DNA of 64,000 nt from Daphnia pulex (GCF_021134715.1 NC_060018.1:11921501-11985500); one strand, 5' to 3'; positions 35,894 to 48,576 are shown, counted from the first letter of the stretch. Numbers and translations are program-made. The notes: a model not told the origin generated them from the letters alone.

Positions 35894-37519
35894 TTAGTTG
35901 ATTGCCTTGATGCCCATAATTTCAGCGTACGCTGATTGACAGCTGCTCAATCTTCCGGTTAGTGTGATCATCCCGTTGTTGTCGGAGGGTCGGTTTATCC
36001 TTACAAAATGTTGTCTGCCGATCTCGTTAAGCCTAAAGTTCTTAATCCGCTTTGGCAGCTTCGAGTTGGAAAATTCTGCCGTAACCGTAAGTCCACCGAC
36101 GATGTCATCTGCAGCTGCCTGCCTCACTTCTTCCGTATTTCCGGTGATCAAGAATGAATAATTACCGTCGGGGGATGTGTTTAGCCTTGCAACAATTTGA
36201 TATTGCATTTCGATGCGGCGAATGTTGGAGCCACCACCACCGATGATTCTTCCATAATCTCCACCCGGAACGTTCTTCAACATTAACCTGTTGCCGGGGA
36301 GCGAAACTCGTTCAATAGGTATGGAAGTAACCACGAGATCGTCTGTCTTGACCGGGTCGTTGGTGGCGCAGGGTTTTTGTTTCGGTTGTTCCAAGGCGGG
36401 CGGCCCTGCAGCTTCCGTGTTGTTAGTTGGAATGGCAGGTGTAGGTTTTCGGGTCAATGGGACCGCACCGCCATAAATCACCTGCGTCCCATCCGAATTC
36501 ACCACATACCCGCTCATGGGTTTATTTTTGTACCGGACATCTCCGACGGGGAAGTGAACCTGCGCTTTTGGAGCGGCAGGGGCGGGCGGCTTGGTTCTTT
36601 CGCGGGCCGGGATCGAAAACGAACGTCGAGGGTTCTTACATTGCTGCATGATTTGAAAATCTAATGTAAACCCGCAGGATTCGTCTGTGACTACTTCTTG
36701 TCCGGTACTACGGCTTTGAGCCGGATCTGGCATAACTTCTTCTGTCCCACACCCAACGTCTTTGGCTATCCATTCCGTCTGTGTGCATGCAACGGCCAAC
36801 TCCAATTCTGTTCCACATCCGACTTCTTTGGTGATGGGTTTCGCGGTATTTTTGGCAACCGCAAGCTCGTTTAGCAATTCAACAATACGGTTTTCGTAGG
36901 AGTTGTTCAGATGTTCAATAGCCAAATTACTCGCAGCCTTGTCCTTGGCAAGTTGTGTGGAGATATCTTCTTTTTCTCTCAACAGTTTTTCCAGATGTTG
37001 TATTTTTTCGTTTTCTTGCGACAGTACCTTATTCAGGGTGCACAATTGCATTTGAAGCTCGTCCCGCTCTTGCGTCACCTCTGTCATGTTGTCACAGAGA
37101 ATATCATGCTTCGCTTCTTCTTTAGGGTCGGTTTGATCGATAGGTAAACAAGCCGATTGCTGTTGTTGCTGCAAAACGTACTTGGCAAGTTCCGCCGTCA
37201 AGTTCTCTACTTCCGCCGCAAGATCTTCTCCTTCTTGGTTTTCAATGATTGTTGGCAGGGCGGCGAAATAGGATCGGTGGAATCTCCTGTCAGGTTGAAT
37301 GGATGCGGACAAGACCGAATTATGTTTCGAGTCGCGTTTCTTCACGGTCTGAGCCGGGGTGATCGATTCGGCTGAAGAGTTTCCGCGCTTTACAGTCTGG
37401 TTGGGAGTTGCCGGAGAGGCAACAGACTTGTTCTGGGAACGAGGCTCATCTTTTTCATGTTCGTAAAAAATCAACATCGCCCACACAGGAACAAACAAGC
37501 AAGCCAAAATAACTTCCAT
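35894..37519 (-). CDS. Intronless KH-domain protein with N-terminal membrane segment
   Basis: One uninterrupted ORF of 541 residues. Residues 2-19 (EVILACLFVPVWAMLIFY) form a hydrophobic anchor or signal. Residues 20-100 are polar with two TVK(R/K)-centred repeats. About 142-220 is a charged coiled coil (TQERDELQMQLCTLNKV...). Two copies of K(E/D)VGCGTE follow at 231-238 and 253-260, then a Pro/Ala-rich linker. A KH-like domain lies at about 405-475 with the loop GRIIGGGGSNIRRIE, typical of single-strand RNA or DNA binding; 476-541 may be a degenerate second one. An anchor plus KH is reminiscent of Tudor-KH/Papi mitochondrial proteins, but no Tudor domain is seen. Lack of introns among intron-rich neighbours suggests a retrocopy origin. 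I do not recognise the family. Confidence 0.85.
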   Translation of the reverse strand: MEVILACLFVPVWAMLIFYEHEKDEPRSQNKSVASPATPNQTVKRGNSSAESITPAQTVKKRDSKHNSVLSASIQPDRRFHRSYFAALPTIIENQEGEDLAAEVENLTAELAKYVLQQQQQSACLPIDQTDPKEEAKHDILCDNMTEVTQERDELQMQLCTLNKVLSQENEKIQHLEKLLREKEDISTQLAKDKAASNLAIEHLNNSYENRIVELLNELAVAKNTAKPITKEVGCGTELELAVACTQTEWIAKDVGCGTEEVMPDPAQSRSTGQEVVTDESCGFTLDFQIMQQCKNPRRSFSIPARERTKPPAPAAPKAQVHFPVGDVRYKNKPMSGYVVNSDGTQVIYGGAVPLTRKPTPAIPTNNTEAAGPPALEQPKQKPCATNDPVKTDDLVVTSIPIERVSLPGNRLMLKNVPGGDYGRIIGGGGSNIRRIEMQYQIVARLNTSPDGNYSFLITGNTEEVRQAAADDIVGGLTVTAEFSNSKLPKRIKNFRLNEIGRQHFVRINRPSDNNGMITLTGRLSSCQSAYAEIMGIKAIN

Positions 37520-37603
37520 TTTTTAGAGTTTGGTTGAAGGTTGGTAGAAAATTGCTCAATAGCTCGAGAAAATTTTTCGTGATATTTAGGGCAGAACCGT
37601 CGA

Positions 37604-37611
37604 GGCTTTAT
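37604..37611 (-). promoter_or_regulatory. TATA-like box of the KH-domain gene
   Basis: TTATAAAG on the minus strand, about 90 bases upstream of the ATG at 37519, leaving room for a short leader. Confidence 0.45.
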
Positions 37612-39424
37612 AACCTCGGCCAACGACATGGGCGTCCGCAATCAACTTTTGCCCTTTTCAACTTTGGTTTTCATATTAATTTGACCTCGAAAACTATTGA
37701 AATCTTTTTAATATCAAAGATTTTATTTATACGCTGAATGTTCAGTTACATTCAACTTAATTAAATTAATTTTGAATTGATTAATTTGTACTTAAAGGAG
37801 TTGTGGGTGATGCTCGTCATACAGACGTGTATTGCGCAATCCAGAATTACGCAATGCAACATCAATGCAACTGCGCAATACAACATTGCGCAATTGTATT
37901 TTGAAAATACCTTTGAATATTCAATAGTTGTTGTTCATGAAATTTGTAAGATAACCAAGAAACAATTAAAAGTTCCGTATGTTGTGCACAGCAAAATGCC
38001 GGTTATTGCTAACGATCAAATTACAATAAATTTCATAGCCAAGTTTTTTTACTTTTTACATTTGTGAGTGAAAAGCGCAATTTTTATTACGTTAATAGAA
38101 TCACTTTTATTGGAATCAAAAGATGGGTGCAATGTGAACGGAATATTTTACGAACTAAATTAGTTGTATTTTGTAGCTGATAAAATTAAAATTTCATTTC
38201 TTTTAATTTATCATGCCAGTTTAAGAGTCTACCGCTAGAGTGATGTTGGAATTGAAAAAGCGTCTGCACAATGCAGTTGAGTTATTCAGATTTCAGATTC
38301 AGTTTCAGTAATTTTTTTTTCTTGTTTTGTTTTTCGAAATGACCTTACAAATAAAATGAAGAAACAAAACCCTGTCATTGGTTGTTCCAAATATATTTCC
38401 ATTGCTCCTCTACAAAATGTTGTCATTGCTGAAATTCAAACTCTTTCTCTATTCTCTAAGGGTTAATTTATGTGGTTGCATTCGATATACGGGTTTTTAA
38501 TCTGTTTGAAATAAGTGTTACCATTGCTTTCTGAAATAATTTTCTCCTTTTGCTAGCTAGAATTATATTTTTATTATTTCCATAACTTGATGTTGGTATA
38601 GGCGTGACCTTGGCCGAAATGTCTCAGATTCCATAAGCTCTGGCGAGGTATCACAAAAAGATTCCCATTTCAAACGAACTTGTTGATTGATCTTCTGCTT
38701 GAGTTGACTACTTCCTATTTAATTTCCGGTCATTTGAAACGCGTCAACATTTTCTTTTAATAAGTATTGCCATATGTGATCAGTGATATTGCGTTGTTTT
38801 ATTGTTTACTAAATTTTACTCTAAGGGAAACCTTATTGAGAACGTCTCTTTGACGTGACGTATTGAAAAAGGGCACGAAGATCAACTTGTGATAGGCTTA
38901 CCAATTATTTCAAAGAAAACTTTAATTGAATTCGAGTTCTACTACCCATTATCAATAGGATATCTGCTTTCTAAAACTTTTTTCTTCAAAATTTTCCGGT
39001 CTGATTCTTGTAACAAATATTAATTGAAGAAGAAGGCGGACGGTTTTCCAGGTTCTTCGTAGACTACTGATGTCAAGTTGGTTAGTGTTAGTACGTAACC
39101 AGGGTCGACTCACTCGACTGCAAATCGATGTTGATTCTTTCGACCTGTTATAAATCAATCAACTAATTTATTAAGAAAGAAATCCCCCAGAGTTTTAAAA
39201 ATTTTAATTTACTTTGATTGACGAAAAGATCGACAAAGTACAATCCAGGTTTGGTGGACGGCAGCTGGCCAACTTGAGGATGTTTTTCAGAAAATTTTAA
39301 GTTTTATTTTTTGTCTGGACCGTTGGGGAGATTAGGGGTAATGGGGATACCCTCAATCTCATCAGATTTATTTGTATATGATGTGTATCTAATTATTCAT
39401 TTCTCGTGAGTCGTGATGTTAAGC
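37612..39424. other. Spacer without a recognised gene
   Basis: A 96-codon plus-strand ORF from 37777 is built partly on repeated GCGCAAT/ATGCAAC words (37828-37900) and is not believed. Nothing else is recognised. Confidence 0.4.
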
Positions 39425-40925
39425 TTCGGAAACAGAGTTTCCGGTAAGCAATCCATCCGTTCCGACGGTTCCGTACAGTCAAACGTGGTAATCGTGAGGG
39501 AATCTTTTGGCTGTCGGTAGGTGGCTAAAATGGTTTGTCCCCCAGCCACCAGGTGACGCGAGTGTCTTCGTGAGGACGATAAATTTGTCATTTGTTTCCG
39601 AAACGCTGACTGAAAGTGTATCATTCATTACGGAATTGCGGTGTCGATATACATTTTAAGCCATGAAATGGTAAGGCTAGTTTGGATTAATTAAATTTAA
39701 TTAATCTTAGACGCTTCTATCTGAATTTAAAGGGAATCTGGCATATAATTTTACTTGGCCAAATAATGTGACGACGTGGGTCGAAACTGCTGTCCATTTC
39801 ACCGAAATGTCGGCCATTGTTAGCTGTACCTACACGGCTGTACGTCTCATCTCGTGCTAAAACACTTCAGACCTAGTAAAGTAATTTTGTTGATCAATTT
39901 TCCTGCAATAATGTAACAGGTTTTTTAAGTTGATGTCCAGGTTGGAGATCCCTTCGCTCAACTGTTGCAGAAATTGAGAACATGAGAAAGTCTGAGCTTC
40001 ATGGCTGTTGTATCATCATCGTGGTTTTGTTTCATTCATGAGGTGGGAAAAGTGTGATCGAGTCAAGTTGAGCTGCAGCTGCTGCATGAAGTTAATCAAA
40101 CTGTTGTTATTCCTATTGTCACAGCAGGAAGACTTCTTGAATCGGTAATTTGATTGATGTTATTGGTTGTAACTTGGGAATTAAAACTGTTGTTATTCCT
40201 ATTGTCACAGCAGGAAGACTTCTTGAATCGGTAATTTGATTGATGTTATTGGTTGTAACTTGGGAATTAAGTTTTTTTTTTAAATTTTGTATTCAATTGA
40301 CAAGTATAAGATAAAATTAAGTTGTAGAAAATTAGAGTTTTTCTTCCTTCCAAATAATTGTTTCCGTTCAAAGATAGCTACATTGTTGGTCAGCTACTCA
40401 GCTTCCACTGATTTTTTTTTTTTTTAATTATTTTCTACCAATCCAACTAGAACAAAAAACTCCCACTCAGTATTACCAAGTTTTTATAACATATTGGAAG
40501 TAGATGGACAGAATTATTTCCTGGTTTCTTTTTCATTTCGAATTAATTATTAATTTTAAATTAAGTAAATTTCAATAGCGGTACCATATTTCACATTTCA
40601 AAATGTTATTGGTTCATTGGTTCATTAATGTTCCTTTGATTTGTAGGAGTTCATGGTCAGTTTGATGTTTGAGCTGTTTATGGTGTTGCTGTTTGGTGTA
40701 CAGTGGTTTTGCAGTCCCTTTCCAGTTGAGAGATGCTCTGAAGTGGAGCTTGTGCAGACTTGCAGTTCAAAATCTCACTTTAAATGTGTCATTTGCCTAT
40801 GTTTGTGTCCGTGCAGTATATGCCGTGTTAAAAAGTTGGGTTTAATAGTCAATGTTGTCGATGGCTGTTGGTCTTGTTTTATCGGCTGCATTTTGTCGAT
40901 GTTTCGTCTCTTGTTTCCTGTTCGG
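39425..40925 (+). repeat. Left arm of a ~3.5 kb imperfect palindrome
   Basis: Several long stretches reappear reverse-complemented in order in 41578-42950, for example GACGACGTGGGTCGAAACTG (39771-39790) and TTTATCGGCTGCATTTTGTC (40878-40897). The arms are clearly diverged, with small indels, so the structure is not recent. No convincing ORF is present. Confidence 0.85.
40101..40272 (+). repeat. 86-bp tandem duplication inside the left palindrome arm
   Basis: Two back-to-back copies beginning CTGTTGTTATTCCTATTGTC and ending GGAATTAA, essentially identical. The right arm has no second copy, so it arose after the palindrome formed. Confidence 0.85.
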
Positions 40926-41577
40926 TCAGTGTCTCCCCCTGCTTGCATGTCAGCAGTTTAATAAATAAACCATTTATAAAAACTTACAATTGCTTCATTT
41001 TTCGATTTATTTTTCATCATATATTTATACAAAATCAACAAAATTGACAAACATATTTATATAAAATAATATATTAAACAGACCGTCCAGTCCAAACTGC
41101 TGTCAGTCAAGCAGGGTGAGACACTGCCCGACTGACTCGACCAGGAAGATTACCCGGCCATGGTTAAGAGAAACCGGAAAAAGAGCGAAGAGAGCTGAGG
41201 AGCAGTTATTATGAGAGCAGTGTGTCATAGTAGGCTTCCGGCTTAGACTCATGACCCTCCAACAGATTTCATCGAATCATGCGCCTTGCAAGTCCCCGTT
41301 CGACCAAACATCTCCCTTCCTCCTGGTTGGTTGGTTAGTGGTTATTTAGGGAAACGGGGCCACTGAAGAAGGGAGCCCAGATATGCACTTGTAATTTGTC
41401 TACATCTACATAATTTATTGACGAGTCTTGAATTTCAGCAACCTCTCCTCAGTTTTGCCAATGGATCGAGTCTATGGAACGGCAGCAAACGATGAAACTG
41501 AAAAAAAGAATAGAGATTTTAATTAAAAGTCAATAACTGAACGAAACATCAAGCATTACCTCAACGCCGGTACAGCG
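40926..41577. other. Unique centre of the palindrome
   Basis: About 650 bases not matched between the arms. It is AT-rich at its left edge and less so in the middle. No ORF, TIR or RNA gene recognised. Confidence 0.5.
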
Positions 41578-42950
41578 TACAGGTAGCAAGAGACGACATA
41601 TCGACAAAATGCAGCCGATAAAACAAGACCGACAGCCATCAGGCAACATAGACTATTCAAACCAACTTTTCAACACAGCATATGCATGGACACCAACATA
41701 GGCAAATGACACATTTAAGAGTGATGTTGAACTGCAAGTCTGCACAAGCTCCATTTCAGAGCATCTCTCAACTGGAAAGGGACTGCAAAACCACTGGACA
41801 CCAAACAGCAACAACGTAAACAGCTCCAACTGACCATGAACTCCTACAAAGCAAAAGAATATTAATGAACCAATAACATTTTGAAATGGGAAAATGGGTA
41901 CTGATATTACTTAATTTAAATAATAATTTATTTAAATTGAAAAAGAAACCAAGAAAGAATTCTGTACATATACTTACAATATGTTATGAAAACTTGGTAA
42001 TACTGAGTGGGAATTTTTGTTCCAGTTTGATTGGAAGAAAACTGAAAAAAAAAAAACTTCGTGGAAGCTGACTAACAATGTGGCTATCTTTTTAACAGAA
42101 ACAATTATTTGGATGGAAGAAATATTACCCCTAATTTTCTACAATTTAATCTAATTGTAAACTTGTCAATTGAATACAAATTTAGAAAACAAACAAATAA
42201 CCCAATACTTCCCATGTTCAACCAGTAACAATTCCAGAAGTTTTCCTGCAGTGGACCATGAACACCTGGGATAATACCAGCTAGATAAACTGCATACAGC
42301 AACTGCAGCTCAACTTGACTCGATCACACCTTTCACCAGCTGGCTGCAAAAAAACTATGTTTATGATACAACAGCCATGAAGCTCAGCCTTTGTCGTGTT
42401 CTCAATTTCTGCAACAGTTGAGCAAAGGAATCTCCTTCTCCAACCTAAACATCAACTAATAAAACCTATTGCATTATTGCAGGGAAATTTATGAACAACA
42501 TTATTTTACTACCTCTGAAGTATTTCTGCACGAGATGAGATGTGCAGCCGTAAAGGTACAGCTAACAATGGCCGACATTGGACAGCAGTTTCGACCCACG
42601 TCGTCACATTATTTGGGCAAGTAAAATTATATGCCAGATTGCCTGTAAATTCAGATAGAAACGTCTAAGATTAATTAAATTTAATTAATCCAAACTAGCC
42701 TTACCATTTCATGTCTGAAAATGTAGATCGACACCGCAATTCCGTAATGAATGATACACTTTCAGTCAGCGTTTCGGAAACAAATGACAAGTTTATCGTC
42801 CTCACGAAGACACTCGCGACACCTGGTGGCTGGGGGACAAACCATTTTAGCCACCTACCGACAGCCAAAAAGCCAAAAGATTCCCTCACGATAACTCACG
42901 ATTACCACGTTTGACTGTACGGAACCGTCGGAACGGATGTATTGCAAAGC
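41578..42950 (-). repeat. Right arm of the imperfect palindrome
   Basis: Reverse-complement partner of 39425-40925. A reading frame RHRNSVMNDTLSVSVSETND... of about 55 codons at its outer end is also open in the left arm (minus strand), with only minor changes. It is not recognised. Confidence 0.85.
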
Positions 42951-43119
42951 TTCGTTTTTGTTGAAATTTGCGTCAGTCAAGTTAAAATTTGTCTAATTTC
43001 ATCAACACGTGTAGAATTTTTCAGCTAGTTTATTGGTGCAAATCGCGAATCTTTACGTTTGATTGTTTAGAAAATATTTCCAAATCATTAACGTATTTCT
43101 TTGTTTACGTTAGTTGTTT

Positions 43120-45210
43120 TCAAATATGAAAGGAAAAAATTTCAGTAACAAAACAAATAGTTTTTCCATGATAAAGAATAAATGAAAGTAAAAGACTTTT
43201 GAAAACGAAAACAATAACAATTGACAGCAGGAGTGGTATACAGAGTTGCGCCATGTACAGCCTAGAAATTGATTTAAAAAAAAACACGAGATATAAAGGA
43301 AGAGTATATACTGACGGAACTATTTGAAAAGGTTGAAAAACATAGCTAAAAAAGCTAGCGATGCAAATTAAGTGTAGCCTATACCTTTTGAGATTTGTTC
43401 TGGCAGCGGGAAGAGTGGTAGGATCATCTTTAAGGGTAAATTGCCTAATACCTAGGATGTAATTTTCCAAGTAACTTTGCCAGTTTATATTTCGGACATC
43501 GAAGTAAAACATTTCCTGGTCTTTGGTGGTCATCTCCTCCAATAAATTAATTGGGTTGTCACTAATAAATCGCCACTGATGTGTCGTAAAAAACTCAAGA
43601 GAAGCAATAGCTTTATCTGCTTTCATGTAGAGCCGGACCTGCATTTAATGATTCAAATAATTCACAACCAAGTTAAATTCGTTGCGAATATCATACCCAT
43701 TTTGCGCGTTTGCCCGTCGCTAGCATAAACAAGTCCATCAAGTAGGCTGGCAGATAGTGAAACAACGTCTGGTTGATTTTGAGCGAAAGATTGTTAGTTA
43801 TGTAATGAACGCTGGGATACCACAGCATTTTTTTTGTAGGGAATTTCAACCAAGATTGCAAGACCCAATGTTTTAGCATACCCCACGTCAGTGGGTTTCG
43901 ATGAACAGTGGTGCAACTATACACGGGAACGCCCGACGGCCTGATTATATGCCAGCAAAATTATTTTATAGGTTTCCAAAATTAAAGTTATCAAAACTGA
44001 TTTTTTTTTTAACTTTACCTTCGAGTTGCTATGAACCAAGCCACAGCAATCAACAAATTGATTGGATAATCAACTGGAATACAATCGCCCACCAGATTAT
44101 TTTTTACTTTCAGAACGCGAATAAATCCATTTCCGATACCAGCGATTACACCTAACATTTGTAGGAATAGGCAATCTCTTATTTGCTGTTATGCTATAAA
44201 AAGATTTGAAAAAAAGGCATTCAGTTCGTTTCACCTGTTGCACCGTTCATGTTGTCGACCCAACCGGGAAAAGGTTCACTTTCAGCCGCAGTCACGATGG
44301 ATGGCCGGACAATTGCCAACGGAACGCTTCCACGTTTAGTTTCCAGCAGTTGCTCGGCCAAGCCTTTGGTATAAACATACGTGTTTGGACACTCACCCAC
44401 TAGTCTAGAAAAATTTAGATATTAAAATAAGTCCACATTCAAACGTCATCATTCTTAATTACTCTGGCGTCATATTTTTAAGTGTTTCGTCGCCGAGACC
44501 ATCGAGGTATTCAATTAATTTCACTGGATTCACGTTCGGATTGTAGTAAATCTCTTCCTTAATTTTCTCCCGGTCCACATTGTTGAAGGCAGTTGACACG
44601 TGTACAAATGCCTAAAAGAGATAGACAGGATTAGTTGATAATGTATTAAGCAATCATGGCGATAGCAGAAATTAGCAACCACAAGATGTTTCATTTTGCG
44701 ACAAATTTCGAGCAACTCCATCGGCCCTTTCACGTTCATAACGAGAGCCGTTTTAAGTTCCTCGTTGAATCTGATTGTGGCAGCAGAATGGAACACGACA
44801 GACACATTTTCAATCAACAGCTGCAAATCGGATGGCGACAAACCCAGTTCCGGTAATGTCACGTCGCCTCTCACGGCCGTGACTTTCTCCATCACTTTCG
44901 GCTGCTGTTCTTTGACCTTACTGAATATCTGCAAAACAATTTTAGGAACTCATTTCTGTTTTGGCGTTAGTTCAATAAAAGCAGAATGCTGGCTTACCTC
45001 ATTTTGGATGAATTCTCGAAGGCGGTAATCGACGCTTTGACCCTTTGACGGTCTCATCAGCAGGTAGAGACGCTCCACGCCAGGACAACATCGCAAAATC
45101 TTCTCCACCAGAACTTTACCTATGAATCCCGTGGCTCCTGTAATAAAAATGGATCGATTTTCGTAAAATTCGCCAATGCTCAATTGGCTCATATCCTTAG
45201 ATTCTGCCAT
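43120..45210 (-). CDS. FAR-6: fatty acyl-CoA reductase
   Basis: Eight exons on the minus strand: 45210-44998, 44928-44680, 44611-44463, 44404-44235, 44151-44019, 43940-43697, 43638-43385, 43261-43120, encoding 517 residues. TGATGFIG replaces TGATGFMG, and [10 protein letters not shown] is intact. The membrane tail ([20 protein letters not shown]) ends in a different C-terminus from FAR-1 to FAR-3. The N-terminus [20 protein letters not shown] also differs. Exon 5 is the most diverged ([19 protein letters not shown]). It is inverted relative to FAR-1 to FAR-3 and lies head to head with FAR-4, with about 1.1 kb between the two start codons. A likely TATA (CATAAAAG, minus strand) lies at 45338-45347. 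Confidence 0.93.
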
Positions 45211-46049
45211 ATAGAAGACGTTAATTAATGCTGATGTGCGGATTTCAAACGAAAAGAGCGAAAGGAGACTTTCTTTTCTTAGACCAATTCCCACCAGTGC
45301 TGCTGTAGTATAACGATGACTCCTTCCGACTATCGCTTCTTTTATGCATTTCTTCTCCCCTCAGCAGAAACTTATTTGCAGAGACCAGCATGGGAACCAA
45401 ACTTGAACGCTTAAATCCTCAACATTGTTGTTCTTTTCGTAGATGTCATCACCTATTTCTGCGTAGTCCAACCCACTTGTCTTGGAGTCCCTTCCTATAA
45501 GAGTATGTTTATTAAGCGGTTTTATTGTGTAGTCGAAGATTCCATCGGTCCTTCACCTTGAAGCATTGGGCCCTTTATAACAACTGCATACTCCAAATAT
45601 AGTGAGTTGAATGAAGTTTCTCTGAAATCTCTCCAAAGGCCACCAAATAAAAAATCCACGTGTTTTTAAGGCGAAAACATAACATCCTGGTACAGGTTGG
45701 TACAGGTAAACCCCCGATGAAAACTGCTGCCTCTTGCTTTCTATGTACTCCGCACGGATAAAATGCCCTGAGCGTGCTCTTACTCGGTACTTTCTTTCTA
45801 AACCGTTAGTTGGCTCTGAACTTGCCGGTCACAAGTTGAAATGCGCTGAAATCTCGTGCTTCGCATTTCGCAACAACGACACGAGCGATAGCTGCAAGAT
45901 ATGGATAGCTGAGCCGCTATGACCTAGAAGTTGCAAGGATGCTTTCACCACTAACTAAAAAGAAAAATAATATCTAAAAAAAAAAAATTCTTTTTACTGT
46001 TGTTCGTGTACCTGCGCATTTAACGGTTCTTTTCTCCTCTTAGCCTCAG
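45211..46049. other. Bidirectional promoter region, FAR-6 / FAR-4
   Basis: No coding region. The part 45660-45930 is homologous to 49070-49330 upstream of the elongase, including AAATGCCCTGAGC/AAATGCCCTAAGC and GCCGGTCACAAGTT, so this block was duplicated. Confidence 0.7.
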
Positions 46050-46057
46050 TATATAAG
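46050..46057 (+). promoter_or_regulatory. TATA box of FAR-4
   Basis: TATATAAG in CTCAGTATATAAGACG, about 235 bases before the ATG. The same core, CAGTATATAAGA, lies upstream of the elongase. Confidence 0.75.
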
Positions 46058-46286
46058 ACGACTGCGTACACGAATTTTTTGTCGAAAATCTTTTCACTCT
46101 CTCCAGCAGCTTGTCCGATGAGCTCAGTAGTAAGTTGATTCTAACTTTCTTCACTTTAATTCTGCAACTGTTACATAAAAATAGGTGGTGCGTAAGTAAA
46201 GTAGGATTGCAAAAATAAAAATTTCCGAATTTGATAGGAAAGAAAGTGAAAATAGGAAATAATCTGTGAAATAAAAAATTGGCACA

Positions 46287-48393
46287 ATGGAGAAGGTCAG
46301 CATTCAAGATTTTTACACCGGTCGATCAATTTTCATTACCGGGGCAACTGGTTTTATGGGGAAAGTTTTGGTTGAAAAACTCCTCAGGTCTTGTCCTGGG
46401 ATAGACCGTGTTTACCTACTGATTAGACCTAAAACTGACAAGGACGTCCGTTTCCGTCTTCAGGAAATGATCAAATGCAAGGTAATAAAGACCACACAAT
46501 AGCACATCAGCTTAACCTAATAAAAAATGTGTTTTCGATTTTGGTTAGTTGTTTGAATGGCTAAGACAAAATCAACCCGACGCCCTTAAAAAAATAATTC
46601 CCATAAGCGGCGATGTTACTTTGCCAGATCTCGGCATTTCATTTTCCGACATGCAAGAACTTGTTGCGAATGTCTCGGTCGTTTTCCATTCAGCAGCTCG
46701 TATCACGTTTGATGACGATCTGAGAAGCGCCATCAACTCTAACGTCAAAGGACCGAAAAGAGTGGCCACCTTCTGTCGGCAATTAAAGGACCTTAAGGTA
46801 AATTTTCAAAACATTTTCCTTCTTGACTGTGCAATATTACCTGTGGCATTATTTAAATTCAGGCATTAGTGCACGTCTCCACCACGTACAACAACGTGGA
46901 AAAAGATACGATTGAGGAGGAAGTCTATCCTACATCGCTTGATCCCCAAAAGCTGCTGGATTTAATCGACTGCATGGATGACAAGCTCCTGGCCAGCATC
47001 ACCAATCAGTACAAATTCTACACCAGAAATAATTTACTAGACTAAAATGATACCTCTGGCAGATTGGTTGGAACAAGCCCGAATGTTTACGCTTACACGA
47101 AAGCTCTGGGGGAACACCTTCTGCAAGATTTGACGTTTGAAAGCGGTAAACAACGACTTCCTCTAGTGATTGTTCGGCCTTCTATGGTCACTGCTGCTGT
47201 ACAGGAGCCCTTGCCTGGCTGGATCGATAATTTCAATGGACCTAGCGGTAAGAAAAATATAATTAGAGGAAGTAGCTAAATTAAGTTATCCGTGGTGGAA
47301 TTTTTATACAGGCACTTTGGCTGGAACAAGCAAAGGACTTATTCAAATTGTACGAGTCGATCCTGAACTTATTGCCGATATTATTCCTGTTGACTTTCCA
47401 ATCAATTTGATGTTAGCGGCAGCATGGGATGAAGCAACATGTACAAAGTACAATTTCAGCATTAGATCTGAATTCTGTTCGTTATTTCGATTATTACCTT
47501 ACATATTCTATTAGATCGTCCGATCGGATTCGGGTGTACAACTGCTCATCTGGCTCTTTAAACCCCATCATTTGGCGAGATTTCAGAAACTGGGGTTTGC
47601 GTGGTGTTCATGAATTTCCGTGTAAAGAAATCATGAGGTATCCCAACATTAAGCTCCAAACAAATCGCCTCCTTTTCAACATTGAAATCATCCTGTATCA
47701 CCATCTTCCGGCTCTCTTTTTCGACACAATCGCTCTGTTGTGTGGGAGAAAGCCTTTCGTGGTGAGTTTCTCTCTTTAGCTATTAGTAGTTACGTTTATT
47801 CAAGCAGCATAGACTAGTAAAATTAAATGTTGTTTTTCATTAAGTCTCGGCTATTCAAGAGAGCCCACAAGATGATGTCTTGTTTAGAATTTTATACGAT
47901 GCGCGAGTGGAATTTCCCCAGCCAAAACCCTGTCCTGTTAATGGACAAGATGTCAGTTCAAGAAAAAAATACTTTCAACTTTGACGTACGAAAAATCGAC
48001 TGGGAGACATACATGACTACTTTCGCGGTTGGAGTTCGTGAATATCTTTTCAAAGACGATTTGAGTTCCCTACCTGCTGCCAGAAAGAATTTGAACAGGT
48101 TATATGAATCCTTAAAAAAAAATTTGTTATTCTGAAACATTAATTTTGAACTGTCTGTTTCTAATAGGATGAAACTATTAAGAATGGTAGTTCGTTTTGT
48201 CATCTTGGGACTGGTGCTATTATTCTTCTACGCCCTCTGGACCAAATTCACGACGGAGACTTCGTCGATAGTTTCGTTTTTATTCCAAAACACAAATAAC
48301 TCGTCTACCGTTCAAGATATTTTAGAAAATGAAACATTTTGCGGAGTAAAAACAGCACATATCCTTCCACTAAAATCAGTTCTAGAATTGTAA
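46287..48393 (+). CDS. FAR-4: fatty acyl-CoA reductase (divergent subfamily)
   Basis: Eight exons: 46287-46481, 46549-46797, 46863-47008, 47063-47247, 47312-47447, 47515-47761, 47845-48098, 48168-48393, encoding 545 residues. It has TGATGFMG (18-25) and catalytic YAYTK (Tyr206, Lys210) in [16 protein letters not shown]-terminal FAR domain follows, then one membrane helix (about 478-497, [15 protein letters not shown]) and a Thr/Ser/Asn-rich tail of about 45 residues absent from FAR-1. Intron positions match FAR-1. It forms a separate subfamily with FAR-5, to which it is nearly identical from within exon 1 onward, introns included. Confidence 0.94.
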
Positions 48394-48576
48394 GTGGAAT
48401 TTTTACAAACATACAGGCTAGCTTATACAACAATTAAACGCATAGAACTTCATTTTACTAATAATATAGCCTTTGAACTATGACTACTTCTTCATCGTTA
48501 AAATTTTTTTTATCCAGTTGTATAATAAAACAAGTTAAATTTTAAATATTTGCTGTTGTACAATCAAAGCTTCTTT

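Noticed and set aside
37777..38067. 96-codon plus-strand ORF
   Set aside because: Its middle is built of repeated GCGCAAT/ATGCAAC words and nothing resembles a known protein.
40653..40961. 102-codon ORF in the left palindrome arm, Cys- and Leu-rich
   Set aside because: The frame is not kept in the right arm, so it is probably not coding.
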